Source: Kappaphycus alvarezii (taxonomy: Eukaryota > Rhodophyta > Florideophyceae > Gigartinales > Solieriaceae). From it: a DNA stretch of 64,000 bases. How positions within the stretch are numbered: position 1 is the stretch's first letter; each line of letters begins with the position of its first letter. The translations under genes were made by a program, and so were the position numbers. The stretch is from contig NADL03000078.1 in assembly GCA_002205965.3 (NCBI GenBank), forward strand, positions 62,001 through 126,000. The letters are read 5' to 3'. Below the pieces are notes generated by a model. The model saw nothing but the letters and a program-made list of their open reading frames with translations. It was not told where the DNA came from and searched no databases. This document shows positions 38,027-48,672 of this stretch, one piece after another.

Positions 38027-38390
38027 CGGGAGGAATCTAAAGAAAGTAAGTGAAAGGTTGTGGCAGGCGCTGGTGGAGCTTCAATCTTCCAGCAAGTAGA
38101 GGGGAGGCCAGCAAGCAAACAAGCCGCATTGGAGGTACTGCCATGCGGAGTGTCGCTGTAAAAGAATACCTTGCATTTTCGAAACCCGTTCCATCGCGCG
38201 GATATGTTCAGGGGGAATGTTTGGGTTAGTTTACTGCGAGTGGAACAAAGGGTGATGAGCCTATGCAGTGCGGCGGCGGCGGAGAAAACATATGTTCAGT
38301 GCCCTTTAGAACTGTACACTGTACTAAGCGTGATGCTAAAATAAATCGAATGCAAGTGTTTGCAACTACTCACATTGTATATGCCTTTGC
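38027..38390. other. Spacer with a second partial MITE arm
   Basis: Contains the fragment around 38195-38240 that resembles the MITE's 'GGATATGTTCAGAGGG' interior and right arm. No coding sequence is recognised. Confidence 0.4.
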
Positions 38391-38394
38391 GGCA

Positions 38395-38530
38395 AGCATG
38401 TAGCATTTTTCGGCGTAGTTCCTCCCCCATTACTGTGTCTGTACACCTTTTTGAGTCGATTATGGTTGTCTGGAAAACTTTAGGATAGATCGAATATATC
38501 TTCCAATAGTAAAAACACCCAAAACTTCCG
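38395..38530 (+). mobile_element. LINE tail, short copy
   Basis: Shares 'GTAGCATTTT', 'CCCATTACTGTGTC', 'TTTTTGAGTCGATTATGG', and 'TATATCTTCCAATAGTAAAA' with the LINE 3' UTR at 37.38-37.51 kb, ending in ACACCCAAAACTT. It is a truncated copy. Confidence 0.65.
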
Positions 38531-38534
38531 CCCT

Positions 38535-39145
38535 GACTGAAAGAGAGTGTTACGTTATTTGAGATCACGTTGCTTACATTTCCACCGGAAGTTAGCCCGT
38601 GTACTTCTCACAATCAGGGCAAATAGAGGGCGCCTTTACTGCGAAAATGCAAGGGGCTCAAAATCGGGGGAGTTTTGGCGCCTCTATGTTTTCCTTTTAT
38701 ATGCATCTGATGTCCCGGCAAAAGTTTGGGTTCAATATCTGAAAGGTAAGAGTCTGCTATCCCCCGGGCTGTTCTACACGTGTAGGTACCGTAGCTACCT
38801 CATTAAGAAGAATTTGCAGTATTCTCACTAGAACGCAAGCCATGCTTGTTATTACTCCTGTGCATTTATACAGATGTTAGCAGTCTGGACGATTCAAAAG
38901 ACAAAGAGTTGTGAGACTCCTTTCATCACACCAGCTTTACAGCAACTTAAACATCCGCTGTCAGAGAAACACGTCCAGTATAGACATTTACTAGTGTACA
39001 GTGACAAACGTTCCTTAAGAGGCCTAAATTTCACTGTTTTGTCTGGTTCACCAACGTTTTAGTCTACCAGGTTTAGCAGTAAAGCCGAGCTATGCGATCA
39101 AATTAAAGACTCCTGTTGGCAAGCGTTAAAGCCATCCTGTTAGTA
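38535..39145. other. Spacer, nothing identified
   Basis: Short ORFs up to 94 codons on the + strand without recognisable motifs. It forms the 3' flank of the first secreted-protein gene, and is unrelated to the 3' flanks of the other two copies. Confidence 0.4.
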
Positions 39146-39148
39146 CTC

Positions 39149-39400
39149 CTAAAGAGACGGGGAAGCGATGGCGGCGGCGGAGGCGAGACCCGGACCAGCG
39201 AGACCGAGAACGGAGCCAATACCCTCAAGGGAACCGGCGGCGATGCCAGACTCGGCGTCAGCTGAGGCACCAGCGGTGGTGGTACCATCGCTCTGGAAAC
39301 CGGCACCAGAGTTGAGGATACCCTGGATGGAGGCACGGGAGACCGGGGCGGCGACGGCGGCGCCGACGAGGGCGAGGATGGTGGCAATCTTGGCAATCAT
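39149..39400 (-). CDS. Small secreted protein, copy 1 (83 aa)
   Basis: Intronless 83-codon gene. Residues 1-18 (MIAKIATILALVGAAVAA) form a typical signal peptide with an AxA cleavage site before PVSR. The 65-residue mature part has no cysteine, is rich in Ala, Gly and Ser, and ends with a hydrophobic stretch ('GSVLGLAGPGLASAAAIA'). It differs from copies 2 and 3 by one residue (Ile8 for Val) and uses a TAG stop where they use TAA. The start context CAAAAAATG resembles that of the other copies. A TATA-like TATAAATA lies ~105 bp upstream. Function unknown: secreted effector, wall-associated or membrane-active peptide are all possible, and I do not recognise the family. Confidence 0.85.
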   Translation of the reverse strand: MIAKIATILALVGAAVAAPVSRASIQGILNSGAGFQSDGTTTAGASADAESGIAAGSLEGIGSVLGLAGPGLASAAAIASPSL

Positions 39401-39502
39401 TTTTTGATAGAGTTAAAGAGTGTTAGTGAAGTGAGATAACTCTTAGGCTCTTTACTACTGCTTTGAGACAAATTTGATGAAGAATTTTGCTTTCAGATAT
39501 TC

Positions 39503-39515
39503 GGTATTTATACCT
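39503..39515 (-). promoter_or_regulatory. TATA box of secreted-protein copy 1
   Basis: Minus-strand GGTATAAATACC lies about 105 bp upstream of the ATG at 39400. The other two copies have a TATA box at almost the same distance, although the sequence around it differs. Confidence 0.55.
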
Positions 39516-41598
39516 CAACTATGAATAATTCAGTAAGAAAAACGAGGTTTTTTGGTACCAATATTTTCGATTTATGTGTAAAAATTGACGGGCCTCTAAC
39601 ATATCGGACCATTAACTCTGTGCTTCCGTTTCGAGGCAGTGCTGTGGAGGCATAAGTCCAGTCGAGTACCGAACAAGACTGATGCGATGCGGCCCAGAGA
39701 GACACTTTGAACAAAAAAGGAAGTCTAAAATGGGCCCTGCTCATAGTGCAGCTCTATTCAAACTCTCAACTGACTACTCCCAAGATATGTTAGCGGAAAC
39801 ACCCAAACGAATACATGACGCCGTAGAGTTGCCCCGGAGAGAAATAGTTTCCTGTTGAAATCAACTAGAAATCCTGCTAGGATGGTCGTCCCTTTCGAGA
39901 CTACACTGTGAGGTATAATTCGTGAGCCCTCTTTGCTACTGGTTTTCAAGGGCGTAATAATAGTTTAGTCAATTCATTTGCCAGTAGCCACGGCTACACC
40001 TGTCACAAAGGACATGTTCTTTCTTAAACGCCCGAAGGACGCCGGTTACTGCTTCCAACGAATATGGTTGGTAACATAAAATGGCAACATAGATTCTGGG
40101 CCATTACATCATTAGTTCCCAACTATTATCCCTCTCTTTATCGCACGATACAAATTGTTCCCCACGTTTGTAATGTGCAACATATGGCCAGGTCAGTGAT
40201 CAATGCAACAAATTGCTGTATAAAAAATCATCCCTTGTTCACTCAAGGGTACACCTTCCATTTTTATCAAGTTTATACTTCCTCTGTAATTCTTGTGGCC
40301 GCACTGAAAGAAAGGGCCTGGTCAAGTTACTACAAACGCAATATAGTTTACGCAAGGTACAACTATGAAAAGACTTCCTGTTTACGAATTTTGAAAGTCC
40401 TTACTGCTGCATGAATTCGCACAAAAGTTGTAATATTCAAATAGTTCCAAACGGAATAAGTGGAAACGCTTGCAGTGTTGAGAGGTATTACGTGTTCTTG
40501 GTGTCCCTGAGAGGAGGATTACTCTAGTTTCTTACCTCCTAACGATACAATTTGAGGATAAGTCCTTTCCGTGAAGTTGTAACCGTTTGCAACTTTTATT
40601 ACACCAAAAGGTAATGCTTTCTGTTCCCTGTAAACAGGCAGATACAGCACCAAATAATCAAGTATCCTCTGAGCTATAGGTACGCTCGATCTCTTAGATC
40701 GCGATCTCCCATTGCTTGATTTTCTTTGGGATGGCTCTAACACTGTAGTTATTATCGTCAAAGCGCCGTTCAAAAGTAAACCCAAACTTGACCTCACAAG
40801 CTTCCTGATTTCTTGGTGCTGCCGGGGATACCCATCCTTCTCATCTATTCAGCTGCTGGACCGTATCGCTCTCCTTACTCTTTGCCTGTCTTTGGAAAAA
40901 TGTGCATACGTGATTCGGAATATAGATGAAAAGAAAAAGTCGATAGCTGCTGTTGTACGAAGGTACAACGATTCTACAGTTACAGAAATCTGCTAAGGGG
41001 GCGAATAGGGCTGGTTCAATGCGATAGGTGGCTAGGAGTCCTATGAAGTTGCGTTCAAACCATGTGGCATGATCTACAGTACAAGCAATGTAGCATGTCC
41101 ACAGACTAAAAAGTAGCTGATAGTTGTTAAGTACTTTTGAGCAATGCAGAATTCTCCCTACTAGATATGAACAAGGTGGGTGCAATACAGTATCCTCTCT
41201 GTAAGGAATCCGCTCTGACGAGAAAATACACACATTGAAAAGTTTCGCCATGTACGAATTGCAGATACTACATGTACTTGGTCCATTTTTGCAGTTTATG
41301 ACCCCGTACCGGCGAGCCCAAAATCCTTGGCAAGATGAACTTTCAAAACTCGTAAAGCGAGACAGCTGCTCCCTACTGAATCAGGAAGAAGCCACCTGCA
41401 CAAGTTCCTCCTAAACGCCCTTGAAACCAAGTCAATAATTAGCAAGCAGTTAAAAATGTTTACATCCTAAACACCAAGATGGACCACAAAAGCTAACCTA
41501 TAATAAAATTACAGTTCCGGACAACAAGCAAAGCAACGCATTTTTTCCAAACCCGCACCAAACGCACTCACAAAACCATCAGCGCCATAACACGCGGC
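39516..41598. other. Intergenic region between secreted-protein copies 1 and 2
   Basis: Short ORFs (up to 136 codons, minus strand 40841-41251) have no recognisable motifs and no consistent codon bias. No repeats matching other parts of the window were found. Confidence 0.4.
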
Positions 41599-41601
41599 AA
41601 C

Positions 41602-41853
41602 TTAGAGAGACGGGGAGGCGATAGCGGCGGCGGAGGCGAGACCCGGACCAGCGAGACCGAGAACGGAGCCAATACCCTCAAGGGAGCCGGCGGCGATGCC
41701 AGACTCGGCGTCAGCGGAGGCACCAGCGGTGGTGGTACCATCGCTCTGGAAACCGGCACCAGAGTTGAGGATACCCTGGATGGAGGCACGGGAGACCGGG
41801 GCGGCGACAGCGGCGCCGACGAGGGCGAGGACGGTGGCAATCTTGGCAATCAT
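41602..41853 (-). CDS. Small secreted protein, copy 2 (83 aa)
   Basis: Encodes exactly the same 83 residues as copy 3: signal peptide MIAKIATVLALVGAAVAA, then a cysteine-free Ala/Gly/Ser-rich mature part. By hand alignment with copy 3 there are eight base differences, all synonymous, and the similarity ends at the ends of the coding sequence. TATA box ~115 bp upstream, start context CCAAAATG. The upstream strand is strongly biased (G-rich on +). The overlapping proline-rich frames on the same strand are shadows produced by the GC-rich codons. Confidence 0.88.
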   Translation of the reverse strand: MIAKIATVLALVGAAVAAPVSRASIQGILNSGAGFQSDGTTTAGASADAESGIAAGSLEGIGSVLGLAGPGLASAAAIASPSL

Positions 41854-42125
41854 TTTGGGATTGGTTGGGGTGGGGTTGTGAAGAGGGTTGTTTGGTTGTT
41901 GGGATGGGAGGTGTTGTGCGGTAGTGGTGGTGAGGAGGTGGGGGTCGAGAGGGTGGAGGGGTGTGGTTTATATAGGGATTCGGGGTGGTGTGGTGTGGTG
42001 TGGTGTGAATGGGATGGAGGGAGTGAGGGAGTATACGAATTGCGGGTGGTGCGTAGGATTGTGCGGGAGGCCCGGTGCGAGGGGGGCGGGGTGGGGTATG
42101 GGCATTGAGTATTCGGAGGGTTGAA
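41854..42125 (-). promoter_or_regulatory. Strand-biased promoter region with TATA box, copy 2
   Basis: Upstream of copy 2 the + strand is G-rich for ~270 bp, including a (GGTGT)n-like run near 41984-42006. The minus strand therefore has a C/T-rich leader before the ATG, as in many strongly expressed fungal genes. A minus-strand TATATAAAC box lies at about 41967-41976. No regulator site is recognised. Confidence 0.5.
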
Positions 42126-42329
42126 TGCGATGGGAATTGCGGGACAGCGGTGGGTGGGATGGGTGCTGGGGAGGAGGAAGGAGGTGTGTGGATGCGGAGT
42201 GGTTGGTTGTGAGGACTGGGATGCGGGAGGGTTTGGCGGGGCGGACCGAGATGGTCGGTGGTGCGAATGTTGCCGCGTATGTTGCAGGTCAAGTGGGACA
42301 GCGATGGCGGGCCTTGAGGGCTGGATTAT

Positions 42330-42960
42330 GAATTATATTATAATCGATGCCACCACACCACGCAGCATGCTAATTTTTGGTACAGTAGTATATACGGTAT
42401 AATCATCTTTTATGTATTATAAAAGGCGTGCAATAGTATGGTCATACTGAACTGTACTGCATCACATATGCGCCGTGCATGTAAGTACTACACAGTACTA
42501 CTCTGAAAAGGGCTATACAGTACCCTATAGTGCTGCATTACAAACTGTACAACAATGCACATTACAGTATTGTAACGTACAGTTACTGTAATGTATGGTT
42601 CATAGGCTGAACTGAACCGTACAGTAAAAGGAATGTAGTCACAGCAGCAAATATTGTCGCGTGCTCTGTTTGCAAGGTACAGTCCAGTATTACCATTACA
42701 GTGTCAGCAATGATGTTGCAGTTATCAACGTCAAGGGTGCAAATGTTTGATGAAAGCAACGTACTGTAGTGACCCGCATTTATCGTACAGTACTGGAATC
42801 ACGTCAAGTTTGTAGAGTATTTTGATAACTTTTGAGGCATTAGCATGACAGGTGTGAAATTAAAAAGGTGTGCACTATTGAGAAATTCAGCTTATCTCGA
42901 TCTGGAAATACACACACACAAAAGCATTTGTAAGTAGTGCGCACTATGTTGTAGGGCAAC
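42330..42960. repeat. Cluster of TACAGTA/GTAC-type motifs
   Basis: Between about 42.37 and 42.80 kb the sequence repeats variants of TACAGTA, TACTGTA and GTACAGTAC on both strands with irregular spacing. Isolated runs of the same motif occur at 21.6, 26.85-26.94, 45.72 and 49.69 kb. It looks like a dispersed palindromic low-complexity sequence, not a tandem satellite. No ORF. Confidence 0.55.
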
Positions 42961-43145
42961 ATTCAATGCCCTGTACCAAACGTGAAACGTGGCACGCCAT
43001 CTGTTCAATTGACCTTTGCCAACCGATGCAGACTGCCTGCCACCTTTCCTATTCCAGCTTTCCGCCAACACCAGATTGAATCTATCACGCTCCTGCTTCC
43101 CTTCTCCCCTCCATCGCCCACTTCAATGCCCCCCCGGCTCCACTC

Positions 43146-44331
43146 ATGTCATCTCCTCCCTACAAATCCCCGATACCTCCCCCCTTTACTCACTATCCAC
43201 CATACACCCTTCGCGAAGCTCTTCACGGTACTCAAGGCCTTGAGCCCTGTGTATCTCACATTCACCACACCTTTCCTCCCACCGTCCTCCATCGCCTTCA
43301 ACGCTTCTCCCCGCTCCTTGACCGTCCCAAACAAGCCCTCCAACATCTCCTCGAGCTCTTCATCCTTCACATCTGTCGTATCGAGACCCCCTCCGACTCC
43401 ATCTGGCACACCTCCCTTGTCGACTACCTCGTCCCCGTCTCTCAGCACATCATCCCCGCCGTTCAACCCTGTCATTCCCTCCAATGGTACGCCATATCCC
43501 GTCCTCCCAACGCAAAGCCCGTCCTCATCCCTCAAAAGGAGGAACATTATCCTCCCACACCCATCCCGTCTAAATTAACCCTCGATATCATCGCCACCTA
43601 CTCCTCCTCATTCCAGGAGCCCGACATCCCCCCATCTCAACTTGAAACCATGACCGCTCTCATGGATGAGCCCGCCAAATCCGCCGTCATGGCCTACGCC
43701 TGGTATCTTCACTCGCTCGGCATCAAAAACGGTTGGCTCCGCCCCTATCTCTCCACCTCCCTCGGCAGAAGGGAGCGCCCACGCAATTGTCCAGGCGGCG
43801 CAGATGGCCGACTAGACCGAGCCCGCGAACCTCTGCATACCCTGTACGCCGCACCCTACCTGGACACCAACGGTCATCTGGTTTGGTACACCGTCCGCAA
43901 CGCAAAGGTCGGCGAGATTATCGGCTTGCAAGCCGCCTCGTATGCCCCGTGGCAACAATGTTCGCATTCACAGTTGTATGGAACGGGAGCGATCGGTGCG
44001 CATTCATCGTAGTCAGATTTGTAATATAGAGCGCTTGGATTATCGCTTGTGGGAGAGTTGGACGCATGGCGCACGCGCATTTGGCGCGTTTGGGGGGTTG
44101 GGGAATCGCGCTTTGACCGGTAAGTGGATTTTGTTCGACTCGCCTGTGGTGGTGGAGGATGCATTGGCGGTGGGGTTTCGCGTGGTGGGTGGAGCATTGA
44201 TTGATCCGAACGGCAAGAGAATGGTGGTCGCGAGAAGGCCGGATGGCGTGTATACGGCGAGGGTGCCGTTGTTAAAGGGTGCTCATAAGGAGCACAAGGC
44301 TGTCAAGGTGGACTGGCATACCCCGGTATGA
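43146..44331 (+). CDS. Probable host gene of unknown function, two overlapping frames
   Basis: The frame 43146-44012 (288 codons) has strong third-position C/T bias ('LLELFILHICRIETPSDSIWHTSLVDYL' region), typical of fungal coding DNA and unlike its neighbours. A second frame, 43942-44331, continues with coding-like sequence ('GKWILFDSPVVVEDALAVGF', 'LIDPNGKRMVVARRPDGVY'). The two overlap around 43.94-44.01 kb, so either a short intron or a frameshift joins them; I could not identify convincing splice sites. The N-terminus is uncertain (an ATG at 43146 is assumed). No domain is recognised. A minus-strand ORF at 43149-43547 is regarded as a shadow. It lies between secreted-protein copies 2 and 3. 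Confidence 0.5.
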
Positions 44332-44535
44332 AATTTGCGTAGGGCAGAGGCCAGGGATGGGAATCCAGTGTTTCGGGAGTGAGGTATGTGAATGATATCC
44401 GGGCCTGGTCGTGCTCCCAGGTCACAGATTTACTTCATTGCAGTTAGTTGCTCAGCTCTACATACTATCGCCTACTCCGAGCCTCATCAACGTCTTGTCA
44501 AGGACTCTTGGATTCACTTCTACGACGAAATGAAT

Positions 44536-44787
44536 TTAGAGAGACGGGGAAGCGATAGCGGCGGCGGAAGCGAGACCCGGGCCGGCGAGACCGAGGACGG
44601 AGCCAATACCCTCAAGGGAACCGGCGGCGATGCCAGACTCGGCGTCAGCGGAGGCACCAGCGGTGGTGGTACCATCGCTCTGGAAACCGGCACCAGAGTT
44701 GAGGATACCCTGGATGGAGGCACGGGAGACCGGGGCGGCGACGGCGGCGCCGACAAGGGCGAGGACGGTGGCAATCTTGGCAATCAT
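44536..44787 (-). CDS. Small secreted protein, copy 3 (83 aa)
   Basis: Protein identical to copy 2, with all eight nucleotide differences silent, mostly at third positions of Ala, Gly and Leu codons. Signal peptide of 18 residues, no cysteines, hydrophobic C-terminus. Start context CAAAAATG; a minus-strand TATATAAG box lies ~105 bp upstream. The flanking DNA does not resemble that of the other copies, so the duplications are either old and selectively kept or homogenised by gene conversion limited to the coding part. Confidence 0.88.
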   Translation of the reverse strand: MIAKIATVLALVGAAVAAPVSRASIQGILNSGAGFQSDGTTTAGASADAESGIAAGSLEGIGSVLGLAGPGLASAAAIASPSL

Positions 44788-44889
44788 TTTTGAGATGTGA
44801 TGAGGTGCTTGAGAGGATAAATAATTGACTAGATTGCTTGTGCGTTCTGAGGAGGGAGTGGGGAGAGAGGCTCCTGTGCCATGTGAGGA

Positions 44890-44901
44890 GGCTTATATAG
44901 G
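44890..44901 (-). promoter_or_regulatory. TATA box of secreted-protein copy 3
   Basis: Minus-strand CCTATATAAGCC about 105-112 bp upstream of the ATG at 44787, mirroring the spacing in the other two copies. Confidence 0.6.
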
Positions 44902-45765
44902 AAGCAGGAAACTAGGAGCGGAACGGCAGAGGTAGAACCGCCTCTCAAGGGCTGCCCCGTGAGCTGAGAGAAGCTCAGAGGAATTTGAACAGGAAAGTAT
45001 CAAGTTGAGCCTGTGCGGGCCAGTGAGAGTCTTTCATGGGCCATGGGTAGAAGTTAGCCATGGGAATTTGCATCCCTTTTTCGCGTATTGTTGGGACCCT
45101 GAGAGTTTTCAGGTCATCTCGACTGGTGGTTGAATTGCCTGTCAGGCCAGCTGAGCTCGAGTACGTAGCGGAGCGATGCAAGCTGGGATTTTGCGCGACT
45201 GACTGCGGGGTATGGTTCAAGCATGGTGGCCGCAGGGGTAGCGCCCTAGCATGGGCAACAAATTGTTCAAAAAAGCAGACGACAGGTCGGACCAAAGCCA
45301 AGCAAATTTTTTTGTTTCCGCTACCAAGAGATGTGCGTTCTGCACCCAACGTCGCGAAGTACCGAAAGTTGGTGCAACCAGCCATGGGTGTTTCGGCTAC
45401 GAGGTTGTACCTTGTCGATGACCGTGCTTGGTAAGGGGTAACATAGGAACAGTGGCCACGGACATGTTGTCCAGTAACATGACTTGCGATGTCCGGTTGA
45501 AAGATGTAGTAGTCTCGAACTCTGCAACGTTCGGCTGAAGAGACGGCTGATGTTGCTAAAATATTGGACAGCCGGACTAAGTTACCTGCATCAACATCTC
45601 ACGCGGCGTTTGTAGAGGTGCGACTGCATTGCCCAGCACGTGGTGTTTATTGCGTCGCTCAAAGGTACTGTAATTTAGTTCGGTACAGTATCGCACGGTG
45701 GAATTTTACGTAAATATACAGTACAGTACAGTACTGTACTGTACTCGAATCTTGCACTATCCAGC
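44902..45765. other. Spacer left of the copia element
   Basis: Two overlapping short ORFs (~125-136 codons) on opposite strands at 44975-45434 show no recognisable motif. A GTACAGTACTGTAC-type run lies at about 45718-45744, directly left of the copia LTR. Confidence 0.4.
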
Positions 45766-45770
45766 GGTCG

Positions 45771-46052
45771 TAGCGGAGCAAGATCCGATGACGTACAGTA
45801 TTCAATTGAATCGCACTCTAGTTCAGTATTGTACGAAAGGTCACAATGGCTACATACACTGTAAGTCTTGTGCGCAACGATATATATAGAGCTACGATAT
45901 CCTAGACCACGCCGTTCATGTGTAGAGATCTACGCCATTTGTAAAGGACCGACCTAATCTGTTGTGTACTATCTCTCAACATGTCCGTGGTAAAGACCAG
46001 CTCCAGGGCTTGGGCCTGGAGTGAGGACACAAGTCTACGTGCTGTAGCGACA
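45771..46052 (+). repeat. Copia 5' LTR (282 bp)
   Basis: Pairs with 49384-49665 with about four differences by eye (~98.6% alike). Contains TATATATAGAGC. It is flanked on the left by GTCG(T), repeated after the right LTR at 49666. The exact first base is ambiguous by 1-2 nt. Confidence 0.85.
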
Positions 46053-48158
46053 CTCATTAGTCACGTTAAGCACGGGACCAAACCGTCTTAATTGGGTTAT
46101 GACCAAGTGAAGGGTCGCACCCTCAAGCTGTCGCCGAGAACAAAGAAATCCAAATCGATCGCGACCAATTTCGTGATGACTCTAATTTCAACAAGTAGTG
46201 TCTAACTAAACAGCAATTGCTGTCAATTTTTGCAGGGACCATTCATATTTGGACGCAGAACGATATTTAAACGTCGATCGCCTCGCAGACCATGCAACAG
46301 AACGAATGTAAGACAAGTCAAGCAAGACGAACTCAGCAGGGCCTATCATTCACAGCATCATCATCACAGTATATCCACCCGAAACATCCAGAATCCCAGC
46401 ACCATGGCAGGGCCTTCAGTTCCCCGCACTGGTGACATGTGGTCCAACATACAGTTAACGCACCCCGATCAAGTGCGGTTTATTGAAAATTTTCGTTCGT
46501 ATAGTCAAGAGTTTCCCGAACTCTTGGGTGACGCTCTTCTTGCTAAGACAATATCTGACTTTACTATCCCCGTTTTTTCGGCTGCTACTATCCTTTTTAA
46601 CTACGAAATATATAAGCGCGTGAAAAAGTTTCTTGAGGAGAATTCGGTATCGGTAGTAAGTGCTGTTGACGGTTATACAATTTTTTTCGAAAGTGTTTTG
46701 TTTGCTATTTGGCCAGAGAACGAGCACTGCGATGAGAGGCGTCAGGGGTACTTACATATGCTCGATGTCTGGGCTACCACGCCCCTTTGCGCCGCATTTT
46801 TCTGAAGATCAGGGAGGACGCCCCAATTCTTGACCCTGACATCTCTCTGTAGCTGGCGGTCAAGGCCATGAATGATACAATGGGGCTGGAAGGCCTGGTC
46901 CCTTCCCTACTTGTTTTCGGAACTCTGCCGCGTTTTCCCCTGGCTCCGACCTCGCTCCCTGGCCACATCGACCGTATGGCCGCAATGAACATCGAGACAC
47001 TTGAAATGGCTAATATATCTGCACAGCTGCGCATACAATGCGCTCCCAGATCAAAATTACCACCAGCGGAGACTTACCGCGTATCTCCCGGGAACCAAGT
47101 GTACGTACATGCGGAATCAGCCGGCGAGGTGTCTAAAGTGTTCGATAAAATGGTTTATGTCATTCGGCCTGATAAGGAAGCACAATACAGCATCGATCAC
47201 ATCCTACCTGTGCATGAAGCAGATGGCGCCGGCCTATTTAACAAATGTACCATGCTATCGGCTCCAAAACATCTCATCAACCTGCTCGCGTATTCCTTAC
47301 TGAAGTGCTGGCCCCATCCGACCCGCGCTGTCGTAGTACGGAAGCTCTCGCCGCTATCGAGAAAGGGATTGCCGGTCTTATTGAGAAAGGTACGTTTGAG
47401 ATCTTGCTCAAGGAAGACATCTCGAACGACGAAAACGTGCTCGGCAGTAGGTTTGTGTTATCAATCAATCACAAAGGGACTGATAAAGAAATGTTTAAAG
47501 CAAGGTATGTGGTGCAGGGGCACAGAGACAAGGAGAAAAGTGTTCTGCTGCACCAGAGTACGACACTTCGACAGAGCTCAATACGTGTGATCACCGCTAT
47601 CGCTGCAATTTTTGGTGTTAAGATATGGTCACAGGATATCTCACAAGCGTATGAACAATCTATGGATAAATTGATGCGTGACGTTTATGTTTGGCCACTA
47701 ATGAATTTCGTCTCTCAGGCGATCAGCTCTTAAAGCTTATTAAGCCGCTGTATGGTTTGCCAGATTCGGGAGGCTACTGGGATGTAACCATGAGCAGCCA
47801 TTTGCGGAACGACTTGCACATGAAGCGTACAGCTCTAGACATCAGTCTCTTCTTCAAACGAATTGGTGAGCGTCTAGTTGGCATCACTGGCACGTACGTG
47901 GATGACAGCCCAAATGCTGGGGCGGAAAGCTTTCTGAGGGATTGTGACGTCACACAGGACAAATGCAACTCTAGGAAAAGGAAAATGGGCTCATTCACAT
48001 TCGCTAGCGTGCAGATAGAGAAAACTCAGGACAGAATCAAGCTCATCAAAGGGAATGTACGAAGCAACTCAAGGCGCTTTCACCTGGTTGTTCATTCAGC
48101 GATTTCAGATCATGTCGCCAAAGGCTGCAATGGTTAATACACACGCGCCCCGACATAG

Positions 48159-48672
48159 TGTGGGGTGTTGAGCGCACAAAAGGTAGTCGATGGTTGAACT
48201 GTTGGTTGATGCTTCCGGTAAACAGGCCGGAACATCAGACCAGGGTTTATATAGAAAAAGTACTCAACACCAGCAGAGATAAAGTGTAACTAAACGGTAA
48301 TGAATTCAAATGAATTCTAGAAAAAGCGACCCAGAGGTATCAAACTACAAGGTTCTGAAGGCTTATGTAGCATCCATCAGAATAAAAGACAGCAAAAAAC
48401 ATCATGGCAAAGTCCCATTGGTCCAATTGGCAAGGAAGCATAAAGTGGTTGCTGATTGGTGGGTGCGAAATGTTTCGAGAACCACGCGAGATAGCCATGA
48501 TGGATCCATGTCATTGGCTAGGTACAAAGAGGTATGATATTATGCTTTTACACTGGTGCGTGAGTACAGTGCACAAGTTGCAATGATGTCTTCTTACAGT
48601 GTAAATCCTTGGTACAGGTTACCGGAGGGATACTGTCAGGGTATTTGGTGATTTATGGGCATAATCGCAACA
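48159..48672 (-). mobile_element. Solo LTR of a gypsy family, inserted in copia RT
   Basis: A 514 bp insert begins TGTGGGGTGTTGAGCGCAC and ends GCAACA, the same termini as the LTRs at 49896 and 56418 (TGTGGGGTGTTAAGCGCAC ... ACAACA). It is flanked by the 5 bp duplication CATAG (48154-48158 and 48673-48677). The U3 motif AGGGTTTATATAG is shared. Copia coding sequence lies on both sides. Interior similarity to the intact element is moderate, so it is a sister subfamily. A solo LTR results from recombination between the two LTRs of a formerly complete copy. Confidence 0.85.

Noticed and set aside
39103-39396. Proline-rich ORFs overlapping each secreted-protein gene (also 41568-41849, 44520-44783)
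   Set aside because: They lie on the same strand in another frame of the conserved 83 aa genes. Their similarity among copies is explained by conservation of the real frame, and all are Pro/Ser low complexity.
41711-42292. 193-codon minus-strand Pro/His-rich ORF
   Set aside because: It covers the C-rich promoter strand and part of a real gene in another frame; composition alone keeps it open.
45698-45889. Small ORF shared by 45.7 and 49.4 kb
   Set aside because: It is LTR sequence of the copia element, so the shared peptide is only the repeated LTR.
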